DNA of 64,000 nucleotides, taken from the NCBI GenBank assembly GCA_003151975.1, contig PLZD01000054.1, forward strand, positions 25,177 through 89,176. The letters are read 5' to 3'. The position numbers and the translations under genes are program-made. Source of the stretch: Elusimicrobiota bacterium. Its GTDB lineage: Bacteria > Elusimicrobiota > Elusimicrobia > UBA1565 > UBA9628. Shown here piece after piece: positions 28,996 to 37,311 of this stretch. A model generated the notes under the pieces. It was not told the DNA's origin, searched no databases, and saw nothing but the letters and a program-made list of their open reading frames with translations. Position 1 is the first letter of the stretch. Each line of letters begins with the position of its first letter.

Positions 28996-30755
28996 TGGGC
29001 AGGATTCAAAGGCTCCCCGACGCCGTTTCCAGCCGCATCGCCGCGGGCGAAGTCATCGAACGACCCGCGTCCCTCCTCAAGGAGTTAATAGAAAACGCGC
29101 TGGACGCGGGCGCCTCCAAGATCAGCGTCGAGGCCGTGGGCGCCGGCAAGAAATCCCTGCGCGTCAGCGACGACGGCGCCGGCATGGACAAGACCGATCT
29201 CGAGCTCTGCCTCGAGCGCCATGCGACTTCTAAAATCGCCAACTTCGAGGACCTGGAAAATCTCGGCACCTACGGCTTTCGCGGCGAGGCGCTCTACGCG
29301 GCGGCCGCCGTCTCAACCATAACGATTTCAAGCGCGCAGCACGGAGCCAAAAGCGGCTGGAAAATCTCGGCTCAGGGCGGCAAGACCGGCGCGCTTTCGC
29401 CTTCGCCCGCCGTCGCGGGCACGACCGTGCTCGTCGAAGAATTGTTCGCGCGAACACCCGCGCGCCTAAAATTCCTCAAGTCCGACCAATTCGAGAAGGG
29501 CAAGCTTGCCGCCGCCGTCGAGGAAGCGGCGCTGGCCAACCCCGAAGTCCATTTCAGCTACAAGTCCGAGGGCCGCCAGCAGCTCAATCTTCCGGCCGAA
29601 AAATCCGCCGACCCCGTGGAGCGAGCGCGCCGGCGCGTCGCCGCCGTGCTGGGCTCGGACCTCGCAAAAAACCTCATCCTGCTTCCCGCCGAACGCGCGG
29701 GTTTTCGGCTCACGATGTTCCTTTCCCCGGTCGACTCATTGGCCGCGACGCGCGGGTTCCAATATTGGTTCGTCAATCGCCGGCCCGTCGAGTCGCGCCT
29801 TCTGCAGCAAGCCCTCTACCGCGGCTACGGCGAGCACCGCTCCAGGGACCGCCACCCGGTCGTCGCCGCTTTCCTCGACCTCTCGCCCGATTCTTTCGAC
29901 GTCAACGTGCATCCGGGCAAGCGCGAGATCCGCTTCAAGTCCGACCGCGAGGTCTTCGACCTCGTCTGCGGCCTGGTCGCTCAGGCCCTGGCCAAGAATA
30001 GGCCGGCCGCGCCTCTCTCAAAGATCTCCGGTTCATCGTCGGTCGCCGAGCCGCCCGCGTTTTATCTCGGCGGCAGGTCGTACTTCCCCGAGGAGCCCGC
30101 TTTCAAGTTCGAAACCAGGCCCGCCAACGCCTTCGAATCTCCCGCGGGCTCGCCGAACTGGTTCAACCCGCCTTACCGGTATGTCGGCCAGATCGAGAAG
30201 AGCTTTCTCGTCTTCGAGGCGTCCGGCGGTATTTTCATCCTCGACCAGCACGCGGCGGCCGAGCGAATCCTGTTCGAAAGACTTCTGACCGAGATCGAGG
30301 CTGGCAAACTGAAGTCGCAAAAACTTTTGCTGCCGCTCACAGTCGAGCTTCCGGCGTCCGCCGTCACCAAGGTCTTGAGCCGCCGCGAGCGATTAGAAAA
30401 GCTCGGATTTAGCGTCGAGGCCCTGGGCAAGACCGCTCTGCGCGTGACGGCCGTGCCCGCGCTCTTTCACAAGGCCGCCGATCTCAAGGATCTCGTGCAC
30501 CGCGTCGTAGAATCGTTCGAGGACTCGGCCGCGGCCGCGCGCGACCTCAAGCACGACGCGCTGGCGACCATCGCCTGCAAGGCGGCCGTCAAGGCGCACG
30601 ACGCGCTCTCCGAGAAGGAGGCCTTGAAGCTGCTCGAGGACCTCAAGGACTGTCATGACGGCTCGTGCTGTCCGCACGGCCGGCGCTCGATGCTGGCGCT
30701 CTCGCGCGACGAACTGGCCCGGCGCTTCCAAAGGCCGGGAGCGGTCCCGCTGTGA
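28995..30755 (+). CDS. mutL: DNA mismatch repair protein MutL with endonuclease site
   Basis: Links MutS to strand removal. The 586-residue protein has the GHKL ATPase motifs ELIENALDAGA, DDGAGM and GFRGEALYA. The C-terminal domain keeps the metal-binding DQHAAAERILFE and a CPHGRRS motif close to the CPHGRP consensus, so it should nick DNA itself, as in bacteria lacking MutH. A flexible linker lies at about residues 335-380. It is the last protein gene before the small RNA locus. Confidence 0.96.
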   Translation: MGRIQRLPDAVSSRIAAGEVIERPASLLKELIENALDAGASKISVEAVGAGKKSLRVSDDGAGMDKTDLELCLERHATSKIANFEDLENLGTYGFRGEALYAAAAVSTITISSAQHGAKSGWKISAQGGKTGALSPSPAVAGTTVLVEELFARTPARLKFLKSDQFEKGKLAAAVEEAALANPEVHFSYKSEGRQQLNLPAEKSADPVERARRRVAAVLGSDLAKNLILLPAERAGFRLTMFLSPVDSLAATRGFQYWFVNRRPVESRLLQQALYRGYGEHRSRDRHPVVAAFLDLSPDSFDVNVHPGKREIRFKSDREVFDLVCGLVAQALAKNRPAAPLSKISGSSSVAEPPAFYLGGRSYFPEEPAFKFETRPANAFESPAGSPNWFNPPYRYVGQIEKSFLVFEASGGIFILDQHAAAERILFERLLTEIEAGKLKSQKLLLPLTVELPASAVTKVLSRRERLEKLGFSVEALGKTALRVTAVPALFHKAADLKDLVHRVVESFEDSAAAARDLKHDALATIACKAAVKAHDALSEKEALKLLEDLKDCHDGSCCPHGRRSMLALSRDELARRFQRPGAVPL

Positions 30756-30780
30756 GCGCCATCAGGGTCCTTTTTGGGTC

Positions 30781-30808
30781 TTGACTTGTCAAGCAATCGT
30801 GCTATACT
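30781..30808 (+). promoter_or_regulatory. Strong sigma-70 type promoter of the small RNA locus
   Basis: TTGACT at 30781-30786 and TATACT at 30803-30808 are separated by 16 bases. It is the best match to both consensus hexamers in the right half of the window. Transcription should begin near 30815. No open reading frame with a ribosome site follows it. Confidence 0.7.
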
Positions 30809-30814
30809 CAGATT

Positions 30815-30911
30815 GTAGGAGCCCGGAGAGATTTGAAGTAGCGGCTCCTGGTGGGTTTGGGGCCTCGAGGCAGTCGATTGAACGACGCTTGCCTCGAGGC
30901 CTCTTACTTTT
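30815..30911 (+). ncRNA. Predicted small non-coding RNA, about 97 nt, unknown family
   Basis: Between mutL and the convergent membrane protein gene lies a stretch with promoter, two hairpins and terminator but no coding potential. Hairpin 1 pairs AGGAGCC (30817-30823) with GGCTCCT (30843-30849). Hairpin 2 pairs 12 bases, 30861-30872 with 30890-30901, and carries an inner GTCG/CGAC stem with an ATTGAA loop. A T-rich tail follows. I do not recognise it as 4.5S, 6S, tmRNA or a known riboswitch. The single-stranded GAGAGATTTGAAGTAG loop of hairpin 1 is a possible target-pairing region. Confidence 0.6.
30861..30911 (+). terminator. Rho-independent terminator of the small RNA
   Basis: A perfect 12-bp stem (30861-30872 with 30890-30901, rich in G-C and containing CTCGAG) is followed by TCTTACTTTT. 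The T-tract is only on the plus strand, so termination is directed away from mutL and toward the convergent gene, whose stop codon begins at 30910. Confidence 0.75.
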
Positions 30912-32487
30912 ACGGCTTTTTTTGAGCCTTTTTGGCGTCTTCGACGGCCCGCTGCGCCTCTTCGAGGTTGTCCTGGGCCAGTTCGGACTCGGGCGACAGC
31001 TCGGCGGCGCGGCTCAGCTCGCGGACGGCCTGCTCGAACTTGCCCTGCCGAAGCGAAGCCGCGCCGAGATACGTCCACGCCGAGCCCAAGTTCTCGTCCA
31101 ATGAGACCGCGCGGCGCAGGACGACCTCAGCCTCGTCGTATCTCTTGAGCTCGAGCAAAACGTAGCCGTGATGGTTCCAGACCATCGCGTTGTTGGGGGC
31201 CAAGCCTTCGGTTTCCTCGTAAATCGAGAGCGCCTCGAACATCCGCCTCTTGCCCGCCAGGGCCAGGCCATAGTTGAGCCGCGCGGGAATCGAGCCGGGA
31301 TCGACGCTCAAGGCCCGCGACCATAGCGCGTCGTCATCGTACCAGAAGCGCGTCTGGCGAAATGAGAGCGCGCCCAAAACGACGAGCAGGACCGCAACGC
31401 CGCCCAAAGCGAGCCTGCCGCGCGCGCGCGCCGCGGCCGCTCCCGCCAGCAGCGCCCAACCGAGGCAAGACAGATAGCTGTACCGGTCAGCCGCGAGCTG
31501 CGGCCCGTTCTGGAGCAAGCCCGAGACGGGAAGCACGGAGAGAACGTAATAACCCCAGAGCGCGGCCTGCGCCCTCCTGTCGACGCGCGCGAGTCTTATC
31601 GCATAAGCGCAAGCTCCGATCGCCAGCAGAGAAATCCACACCCGCGCCGAGAAAACTGAGAGCGCATCCGGGACACGGTATAAAGGAGAAAGCATGGACG
31701 GCCAAAGCGTCTTTTGCGCGTAGAAGCCGAGCCCGATCAAAGCCTCGGCGACTCGCGCGGAAACCCCAAGCTCGGATAGGCCGCGCAGATTACCCGCGCC
31801 GGCCTGGCCGGCAATGGCAAAGGCCGCGGCCCCACCCGCCAGAATAAAAAACGGCATCTTGTCGACGAAGGACTTCTTGAGCTCCGAAAACGAATTCAGC
31901 CGCCGCAGCGGATAGTAATCCAAAATGAGCCAAGCCGCGGGCAGTGCCACGCCCGAAGCCTTCGAAAGCAGGCAGGCCGTGTAAAGCGGCAGGATCGCGC
32001 GCAGGCGGCGCCCCTTGAGCCAGCACAAAGTCGCCCATAGGCCGAAGAAGCCGGCCAGCACATCGCGGCGCTCGGTGACCCAGGCCACCGACTCGACGCG
32101 CAGCGGGTGCAGCGAGAAGAAGAGCGCGGAAACCGCCGCGCCCAGAGCGACTTCGCGTTCAGAGGCGTCCGGCAGCGCGCGTTTCAGGAACTCGCGGCTG
32201 ATAAAGTAGAAGAGCACAGCATTGGCGGCGTGGAGCAGCATGTTCGTCAGATGAAAGCCCCAGGCATGCATTCCCCACAGATGGAAGTCCAAGCCGAGGC
32301 TCGCCCAAGAAAGCGGCTGGTAGGGACCCATGTAGGTCGTCGTGAACATCCACTTCAAGTGCTTCCAGTCGAAATGGCGGTAGGCTCTGTTGTCGAAGAG
32401 ATTGGCCGCGTCGTCCCAGACAAAGCCCGCGCGCAGAGCGGGCAGAAACGGGATGAGCGTCAGGATGAAGATGAGGGCGGCAATCAA
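30910..32487 (-). CDS. TMTC-like GT-C membrane protein with C-terminal TPR repeats
   Basis: About ten hydrophobic segments (residues about 1-380) are followed by TPR units (about 400-510, for example ARLNYGLALAGKRRMFEALSIY by pattern). The N-terminal loop FVWDDAANL and the large first extracytoplasmic loop match TMTC/DUF1736-type GT-C glycosyltransferases, which use lipid-linked sugars to modify proteins. The last residues are Lys-rich. A TTG at 32487 overlaps the queE stop (TTGA); an ATG at 32511 is the alternative and would overlap queE by 28 bases. Donor and acceptor are unknown. Confidence 0.8.
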   Translation of the reverse strand: MIAALIFILTLIPFLPALRAGFVWDDAANLFDNRAYRHFDWKHLKWMFTTTYMGPYQPLSWASLGLDFHLWGMHAWGFHLTNMLLHAANAVLFYFISREFLKRALPDASEREVALGAAVSALFFSLHPLRVESVAWVTERRDVLAGFFGLWATLCWLKGRRLRAILPLYTACLLSKASGVALPAAWLILDYYPLRRLNSFSELKKSFVDKMPFFILAGGAAAFAIAGQAGAGNLRGLSELGVSARVAEALIGLGFYAQKTLWPSMLSPLYRVPDALSVFSARVWISLLAIGACAYAIRLARVDRRAQAALWGYYVLSVLPVSGLLQNGPQLAADRYSYLSCLGWALLAGAAAARARGRLALGGVAVLLVVLGALSFRQTRFWYDDDALWSRALSVDPGSIPARLNYGLALAGKRRMFEALSIYEETEGLAPNNAMVWNHHGYVLLELKRYDEAEVVLRRAVSLDENLGSAWTYLGAASLRQGKFEQAVRELSRAAELSPESELAQDNLEEAQRAVEDAKKAQKKP

Positions 32488-33200
32488 GGCAGGTCCCAAA
32501 CCGGGTGCCATTGCGGAATGAGTCGGACATCCTTGAGCATCGCGGACGCGAGCTTGAGGAACTTAATGCATTGCGCCGGTTCGATCGGCTCGACGCCCCC
32601 GAAGGCGGTGGCCGGCTGCAGGATCAGCGGAATGTTGGTGGAGACCTCCTGCATGAGGCGGATGACCTGTCGCCATTCAAACTCTGTCGTTTTTGCGGTC
32701 AGCACGACCTTGGCGAAAGTCTTTTCGGGCGCCACGCGCAGAAACTCCAGATGCTCGGACCAGGTCTCCCGGCCCGTGGCCGAGGGCAGCTTGATGTCCA
32801 TCGACACGGTATCGCAGAGCGACGCCAATTTTTTGAGCGCCGCGATCTTCGTGCCGTTAGTCTCGAGATAGTTCTTAAAGCCCTTCTGCCGCGCCCAGCG
32901 CATCATCGAATCTAGAAAAACGGGATGCAGGAGCGGCTCGCCGCCGGTCCAAGAGACCGACTCGTGCTTGCGGCCCCTGGCGGTCGCCAGAATCTCGCGC
33001 TGAAGCTTCGCAGCACTCCAGACCTTGCCCGACGGAATCGGGATCGTCTCGGGCTCGTCGCAATAGTCGCAGTGCAAGTTGCAGCCGCCAAATCTCACGA
33101 ACACCTGCCGCTCGCCCAAGCGCACGCCCTCGCCCTGCAGCGACGAGAAGACCTCGACGACGCGCGCGCTGCCCGAATCAGAAAGCTTCAGGTTTTTCAA
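32484..33200 (-). CDS. queE: 7-carboxy-7-deazaguanine synthase (radical SAM)
   Basis: Converts carboxytetrahydropterin to CDG in the queuosine/7-deazaguanine pathway. The 238-residue protein has the cluster-binding CNLHCDYC (CX3CX2C), SLQGEGVRLGERQVFVR before it and SWTGGEPLLHP after it. The TTG start at 33200 overlaps the queC stop (TTGA). The product is the substrate of QueC, encoded just upstream. queD and folE are not in the window. Confidence 0.93.
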   Translation of the reverse strand: MKNLKLSDSGSARVVEVFSSLQGEGVRLGERQVFVRFGGCNLHCDYCDEPETIPIPSGKVWSAAKLQREILATARGRKHESVSWTGGEPLLHPVFLDSMMRWARQKGFKNYLETNGTKIAALKKLASLCDTVSMDIKLPSATGRETWSEHLEFLRVAPEKTFAKVVLTAKTTEFEWRQVIRLMQEVSTNIPLILQPATAFGGVEPIEPAQCIKFLKLASAMLKDVRLIPQWHPVWDLP

Positions 33201-33856
33201 AGAGCGGGGTCCTCGAGACCGGCCTCCAGAAACCCCTTGCCGCGCAGCTTGCAGGAGTCGCAGCGGCCGCAAGGCTTGGCGCCCCCCGCATAGCACGACC
33301 AGGTCAACCGGAGCGGGACTTTGAGCTTTGCCGCCAAGCGCACGATGCCGCGCTTATCGAGCGCAGTCAGCGGCGCCAGAATCTTGATATTGCCGGTTTT
33401 CGTCCCGAGCCGCGCGACCTTAGAGAACGCGTTTAAATAATTCGGCCGGCAGTCGGGATAACCGGAGTAATCGAGCGCGTTGGCGCCCAAGACGACCGCG
33501 TTGGCTCCAAGCGCGTCGGCCAGAGAGACGCCGAGCGCCAGGAAGATCGTGTTGCGTCCCGGCACATAGGTCGAAGGGATACCGCCGCGGCCGATCTTTG
33601 CCAGCGGCAGGTCCGGCAGCTTCTTAGACTTGTCGAGCAAGGAGCTGACCCTGAGCCAGGGCAGCTTGAGCTCGACCACATGCAGTGGGATCTTGGCGGC
33701 CTTGGCGACGGCGCGCGCGGCGTTAAGCTCGCGCGAGTGCCGCTGGCCGTAGCGCGCGCACAGTCCCACGGGGGCGTAGCCTTGCATCTTGGCCCAGTAA
33801 AGGGCCGTGGCCGAATCCATGCCGCCCGACAACAGAACGACGGCGGTCTTACGCAC
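33197..33856 (-). CDS. queC: 7-cyano-7-deazaguanine (preQ0) synthase
   Basis: Converts CDG to preQ0 using ATP and ammonia. The 219-residue protein starts with the PP-loop LLSGGMDSATALYWAK and ends with a zinc site CYAGGAKPCGRCDSC. The GTG start overlaps the end of the upstream exonuclease gene by eight bases. PreQ0 could feed tRNA queuosine or a DNA 7-deazaguanine modification; no tgt, queF or dpd genes are seen here to decide. Confidence 0.95.
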   Translation of the reverse strand: MRKTAVVLLSGGMDSATALYWAKMQGYAPVGLCARYGQRHSRELNAARAVAKAAKIPLHVVELKLPWLRVSSLLDKSKKLPDLPLAKIGRGGIPSTYVPGRNTIFLALGVSLADALGANAVVLGANALDYSGYPDCRPNYLNAFSKVARLGTKTGNIKILAPLTALDKRGIVRLAAKLKVPLRLTWSCYAGGAKPCGRCDSCKLRGKGFLEAGLEDPAL

Positions 33857-34634
33857 CGGCGGAGGCGGGCTTGGGGAATTTTCCTTCGAGCGCGTCCTTG
33901 CAGATGCGGGCGAGCTCCGGCGTCGTGCGCTCGGCGCGCATGAGCCACTCGATGTAGGAGCGATCGCGCGCCGCCACCTCGCGCAAGGTCAGTGTGCGGT
34001 GCTTGCCGAAGTTAAATGCCGCCTCGCCGTTGCGCCAGACGAACTTGCCTTCGGCATCCACCGCTTTGGCGTCGCGCGACGAGCAGAAGGAAGCGATGCC
34101 GGCCATGTCCTTGGGCAGAGCCTCGTAGCGGGCTGCCTGCGCTTCGAAGACCGCCAAGGAGGCCCTGGTGTCGACCTCGGCGCGGTGCGCGCTGTCCATG
34201 ACCTTGCCGCAGTAGAACTTGTAGGCCGCGCCCAAATTGCGCGGCTCCATCTTCTGGAAGATCGTGAACGCATCAACCAGGCGCCGGCCCTCGAGCTTGA
34301 GCTCAAAGCCCGCGCGCTTGAGTTCGGCGGTCAGCATCGGCAGGTCATACTTGAGGATATTAAAGCCGCCGATGTCGGCGCCCTCGATGAAATCCAGGAT
34401 CTTGATCGCCAGGTCCTTGATCGTCGGAGCTGTCGCCACCATCTCGTCGGTGATGTGGTGAATGGCCACGGCCTCGCGCGGGATCGGCACGCCGGGGTTG
34501 ACGAGCGAGGAGAAGAGCTCCTCCTTGCCGTCCGGGAATTTCTTCAGCAGGCAGATGTCGACGATCTTGTCGTCGAGCGCCGAGATGCCGGTGGCTTCCA
34601 AGTCGAAGAAAACGAGCGGGCGATCGCTATTCAT
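33849..34634 (-). CDS. DEDDh 3'-5' exonuclease (DNA polymerase III epsilon-like)
   Basis: A 261-residue nuclease. The DEDDh residues are visible: Asp and Glu in FFDLEATG, Asp in ILKYDLPML, and His...Asp in HRAEVDTRAS. The C-terminal 80 residues add a separate module with FNFGKHRTLTLREVAARDRSYIEWLM-like sequence, seen in some stand-alone exonucleases. It is not the polymerase subunit itself, which lacks that module. The ATG overlaps the lipoprotein stop by four bases. Confidence 0.87.
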   Translation of the reverse strand: MNSDRPLVFFDLEATGISALDDKIVDICLLKKFPDGKEELFSSLVNPGVPIPREAVAIHHITDEMVATAPTIKDLAIKILDFIEGADIGGFNILKYDLPMLTAELKRAGFELKLEGRRLVDAFTIFQKMEPRNLGAAYKFYCGKVMDSAHRAEVDTRASLAVFEAQAARYEALPKDMAGIASFCSSRDAKAVDAEGKFVWRNGEAAFNFGKHRTLTLREVAARDRSYIEWLMRAERTTPELARICKDALEGKFPKPASAGA

Positions 34635-35065
34635 GGTTTTTTATCCTGGGCGGTTTTAGGCGCCGGTTTCTCGATGAGCTTGCAGTCGAAGACGAGGTGG
34701 TGGTAGGGCGCGACATGGTACTGCTCGAGACCGTGCTGCAAATTAACGTCGAGCTCGTCGGCCGAATAGATCGAATCGACGTCGTTGTGCGTGTACTCGT
34801 CGTTGATCTTGGGCTCGAGGTCTTTCTGCTTGGTCTTGCAGACCGCGCGCATCTTGCTCAGGGCCCGGTGCCGGCGCATGCTCACGACGATGCCCCAACC
34901 GTCGACGGAGTAGCGCACGTCGCCGCCGCCGAGCTCGATGTAGCCGACGCCGGGCACGGTGCTCCGGCGCGGCGGGTGCTTTTGGACCATTTCGGCGACA
35001 CAGCCCGAAAGCAAAAGCAGGGACAAAAGCGGTAGCGCGGACACCGCCGCTCCGACGGTCTTCAT
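34631..35065 (-). CDS. Lipoprotein of unknown function
   Basis: A 144-residue protein with a lipoprotein signal: basic start, hydrophobic core and lipobox LLSGC, so Cys22 or so is likely lipidated. The mature part is polar with IELGGGDVRYSVDGWGIVVSMRRH, and a KP-rich tail. No family is recognised. The ATG lies six bases after TATAAT, so it starts a leaderless message that continues into the exonuclease, queC and queE genes. A role linked to those cytosolic genes is not evident. Confidence 0.72.
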   Translation of the reverse strand: MKTVGAAVSALPLLSLLLLSGCVAEMVQKHPPRRSTVPGVGYIELGGGDVRYSVDGWGIVVSMRRHRALSKMRAVCKTKQKDLEPKINDEYTHNDVDSIYSADELDVNLQHGLEQYHVAPYHHLVFDCKLIEKPAPKTAQDKKP

Positions 35066-35071
35066 GCGGAA

Positions 35072-35077
35072 ATTATA
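35072..35077 (-). promoter_or_regulatory. -10 element of the lipoprotein-exonuclease-queC-queE unit
   Basis: TATAAT on the minus strand, followed by TTCCGC and the ATG of the lipoprotein gene. The six-base spacing places the transcription start at the start codon. Confidence 0.6.
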
Positions 35078-35133
35078 CCAAACCGGGTTTCCCCTTGAAT
35101 TGCCGCCGTCTTGGGCCTAGACTATCCAAGCCC

Positions 35134-35943
35134 ATGCCAGCCGACCGCTTCCGCTTCATCGAAGGCGCCAACGGGCCTCTGCCCGAGGACCTCAAGCGCA
35201 CTTTGGGCAATCTGGGGCGCTTCGGCAACCTCGAGCTTTCCGCAAAATGGGCCGCAAAGCCTGAGACAGCGGAAAAGCCCTGCCCTGGCTGCGACGCGCT
35301 CAACGAGCCGGGAGCGCTCGAGTGCAAAGCTTGCCGCCGCGTGCTCGAGCCCGACGCCAAGGTCGTCCCCGCCGGCGCCGATCTCGCGCTCGTGCTCGAC
35401 GGCCAAACCTACAAGTCGAACGATCCCAACCTTCCCGAGGATATCAAAGTGCTCATGGGTCAGCTCCGCGAGAAGGGCTACACGCCGAAGCTCGTCGCCG
35501 ACTGGCGCTCGTGGCGCGCCACGCGCCGCTCGCGCAAGGCCGACTCGGAGCCCAAACCCTCCAAGCCCGCGCCGGTCCTGCGCATCAACGGCCGGCTGCT
35601 GCGCTGGTCCGATCCGGACCTGCCCGACGAGCTCAAGATCTTGTTTTCCTTCATCGCGGCCAACGGCGTCACCAGCGCGCTCATCGCGCATCTAAAGGAA
35701 CTCGGCTACGGCATCGACTACGACCCGAAAGGCGAAGGCGGCCTGGGACTGCTCGACGTGCGCACCGAATCTCCCCTGCTCTTGGGCCTGCGCGGCCGAG
35801 CTTTGACCTTCTTGGTGGTCGCCAGCGTCGTCTGGATATTGATGACGCCGCTGCGCAACATGGAGTCTATGCCCGACTATCTGCGGACCATCTTTTACTT
35901 GCTACCCATCGGGATGGGCGTGACCTGGGCGTCGCGCCGCTGA
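35134..35943 (+). CDS. Zinc-ribbon membrane protein with three copies of a short repeat
   Basis: A 269-residue protein I do not recognise. A zinc ribbon is formed by CPGC (Cys50, Cys53) and CKAC (Cys64, Cys67). Three related segments occur at about residues 8-30, 80-112 and 147-180, each with the pattern hxxG...DPxLPEDhKxLhxxLxxxG (LPEDLK, LPEDIK, LPDELK). Two transmembrane helices lie near the C-terminus (about 222-240 and 250-265). No signal peptide, so the repeats face the cytosol. TAGACT lies ten bases before the ATG. Its stop directly abuts the stop of the convergent FAD gene. Confidence 0.72.
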   Translation: MPADRFRFIEGANGPLPEDLKRTLGNLGRFGNLELSAKWAAKPETAEKPCPGCDALNEPGALECKACRRVLEPDAKVVPAGADLALVLDGQTYKSNDPNLPEDIKVLMGQLREKGYTPKLVADWRSWRATRRSRKADSEPKPSKPAPVLRINGRLLRWSDPDLPDELKILFSFIAANGVTSALIAHLKELGYGIDYDPKGEGGLGLLDVRTESPLLLGLRGRALTFLVVASVVWILMTPLRNMESMPDYLRTIFYLLPIGMGVTWASRR

Positions 35944-37311
35944 TTACTTCAGCGCTTTGAGCGCGGCAGACGTGGACGCGGCTTCTTTTTCGACAGAGTC
36001 CACGCCGAGCAGGCGCTCGGCGCAGCGCTTGCCGTCCAGAATCGTCTCTTCCATGAAGGAATACTTCCAGGCGCCGTATCGGCCGATCGATTCGACGCCG
36101 ATCTTGGCGAGGTGCTTGAAGATCGCCGTGACGGCGGGCGTGCGGTCGAAGTCGTAGACGACGTAGCCGCAGCGGATCGGCATCCAGACCTTGGCCAACA
36201 GCTTGTCGGTGGATTTCAGAACTCCGGCGGAACGCAGGCCGGCGAGCACCTGGTTCTCGAGCTTCTCGAGGTCCACTTTGTCGTCGGCGCGCCGCGAGAC
36301 CTCGATATAGAGCGAGCTCGTGCCCTTGGGGCCGAGGCGCGGCGAGAAATTGCTCGAGTAGCCGACGCGATAGAACGGGTATTTCTTTTCGGGGAAATAG
36401 ACCCAATGCTTGTCCGACATCCGCGCGCGCGCCACGCCAAGATTCAAGTTGTAGACCGTGTTGTAGCGCAAGCGCATGCGCGCCACCGTCACGGCCTGCG
36501 GCAGCGGCCAGCAAAGATCGAGAAAATCAACGAGCGGCATCGTGTTGACCAGGCGCTCGAACTGGACCTCGCCCAGGTTTTCGATGACGGCCGTCTTCGA
36601 GGCAAGATCGACATAGCGCACGGAACAGCCGGTGCGCACCTGGCCGGGCTTTAAGCGCGCCGCGAGAGCATCCGGCAGGACTTGTATGCCCCCGCGCACG
36701 GGATAGCGGAAGTCGGCGTTGTAGCCGAAAAACTTCTTCTGGTCCATCAGCGCGCCGTAGAGGACCTCCGAGGCGCCGGGCTTGGGCACGAAGCGTCCCT
36801 GCCATTCCGTCGTGAGCGCCGAGAGAGGCGAGCGCCAGAGTTTTTCGTTGTACGGAAACATGAAGTGCTTCGAGATCCCCGCGCCGAAAGTGGCCAGACT
36901 CCAGTCCTTAAACGACGGCTTGTCTCCCAGCGCCACGGGCTTGTGCACGGTGCGCAAAAATCCCGCGGCGCAGTCTTCGACCGCGGGCCACGGCAGGCCG
37001 TAGGTGTTGGCCTGGAACGGGTAGCGCGTGAAAGCATTCTGCGAGTAAATCCACGACGAGCGCGCGTGCAGCGCCCAGTTTCCCTTGAGCAGGTCGAGTA
37101 TAAACTTCTTGCCGTAGGAGTCGTGCAGGTGGAGCAGATGCCCCGTGTGGTCGAAGAGAAAATCGCCGTGGCGCTCGGTGCCCGCCGTGCCGCCCACAAA
37201 CGCTCCTTTTTCCGCGACGAGGACCGACAGCTTGCCCAAGCGGTTGAGGTGGTGCGCCGTCGAGAGTCCCGCGAGTCCCCCGCCGAGAATTAGGACATCA
37301 GTCTTAATCAC
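35944..37311 (-). CDS. FAD-dependent amine oxidase / UDP-galactopyranose mutase-like protein
   Basis: A 455-residue flavoprotein. The dinucleotide-binding motif is LILGGGLAGLSTAHHL near the N-terminus, followed by GGTAGTERHGDFLFDHTGHL, which resembles the flavin and substrate part of mutases and protoporphyrinogen oxidase-like proteins. Its start overlaps the WecA-type gene by eight bases and it ends the glycan operon, so a role in remodelling a nucleotide-sugar or lipid-linked sugar is likely. Substrate unknown. Confidence 0.78.
   Translation of the reverse strand: MIKTDVLILGGGLAGLSTAHHLNRLGKLSVLVAEKGAFVGGTAGTERHGDFLFDHTGHLLHLHDSYGKKFILDLLKGNWALHARSSWIYSQNAFTRYPFQANTYGLPWPAVEDCAAGFLRTVHKPVALGDKPSFKDWSLATFGAGISKHFMFPYNEKLWRSPLSALTTEWQGRFVPKPGASEVLYGALMDQKKFFGYNADFRYPVRGGIQVLPDALAARLKPGQVRTGCSVRYVDLASKTAVIENLGEVQFERLVNTMPLVDFLDLCWPLPQAVTVARMRLRYNTVYNLNLGVARARMSDKHWVYFPEKKYPFYRVGYSSNFSPRLGPKGTSSLYIEVSRRADDKVDLEKLENQVLAGLRSAGVLKSTDKLLAKVWMPIRCGYVVYDFDRTPAVTAIFKHLAKIGVESIGRYGAWKYSFMEETILDGKRCAERLLGVDSVEKEAASTSAALKALK

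Noticed and set aside
30815-30911. 4.5S SRP RNA or 6S RNA
   Set aside because: The conserved GGAAG/AGCAG loop of SRP RNA is absent and the region is too short and lacks the large central bubble of 6S RNA.
33857-34000. preQ1 riboswitch near queC-queE
   Set aside because: queC overlaps the upstream gene and the unit starts leaderless at 35065; no preQ1 aptamer-like sequence is present.
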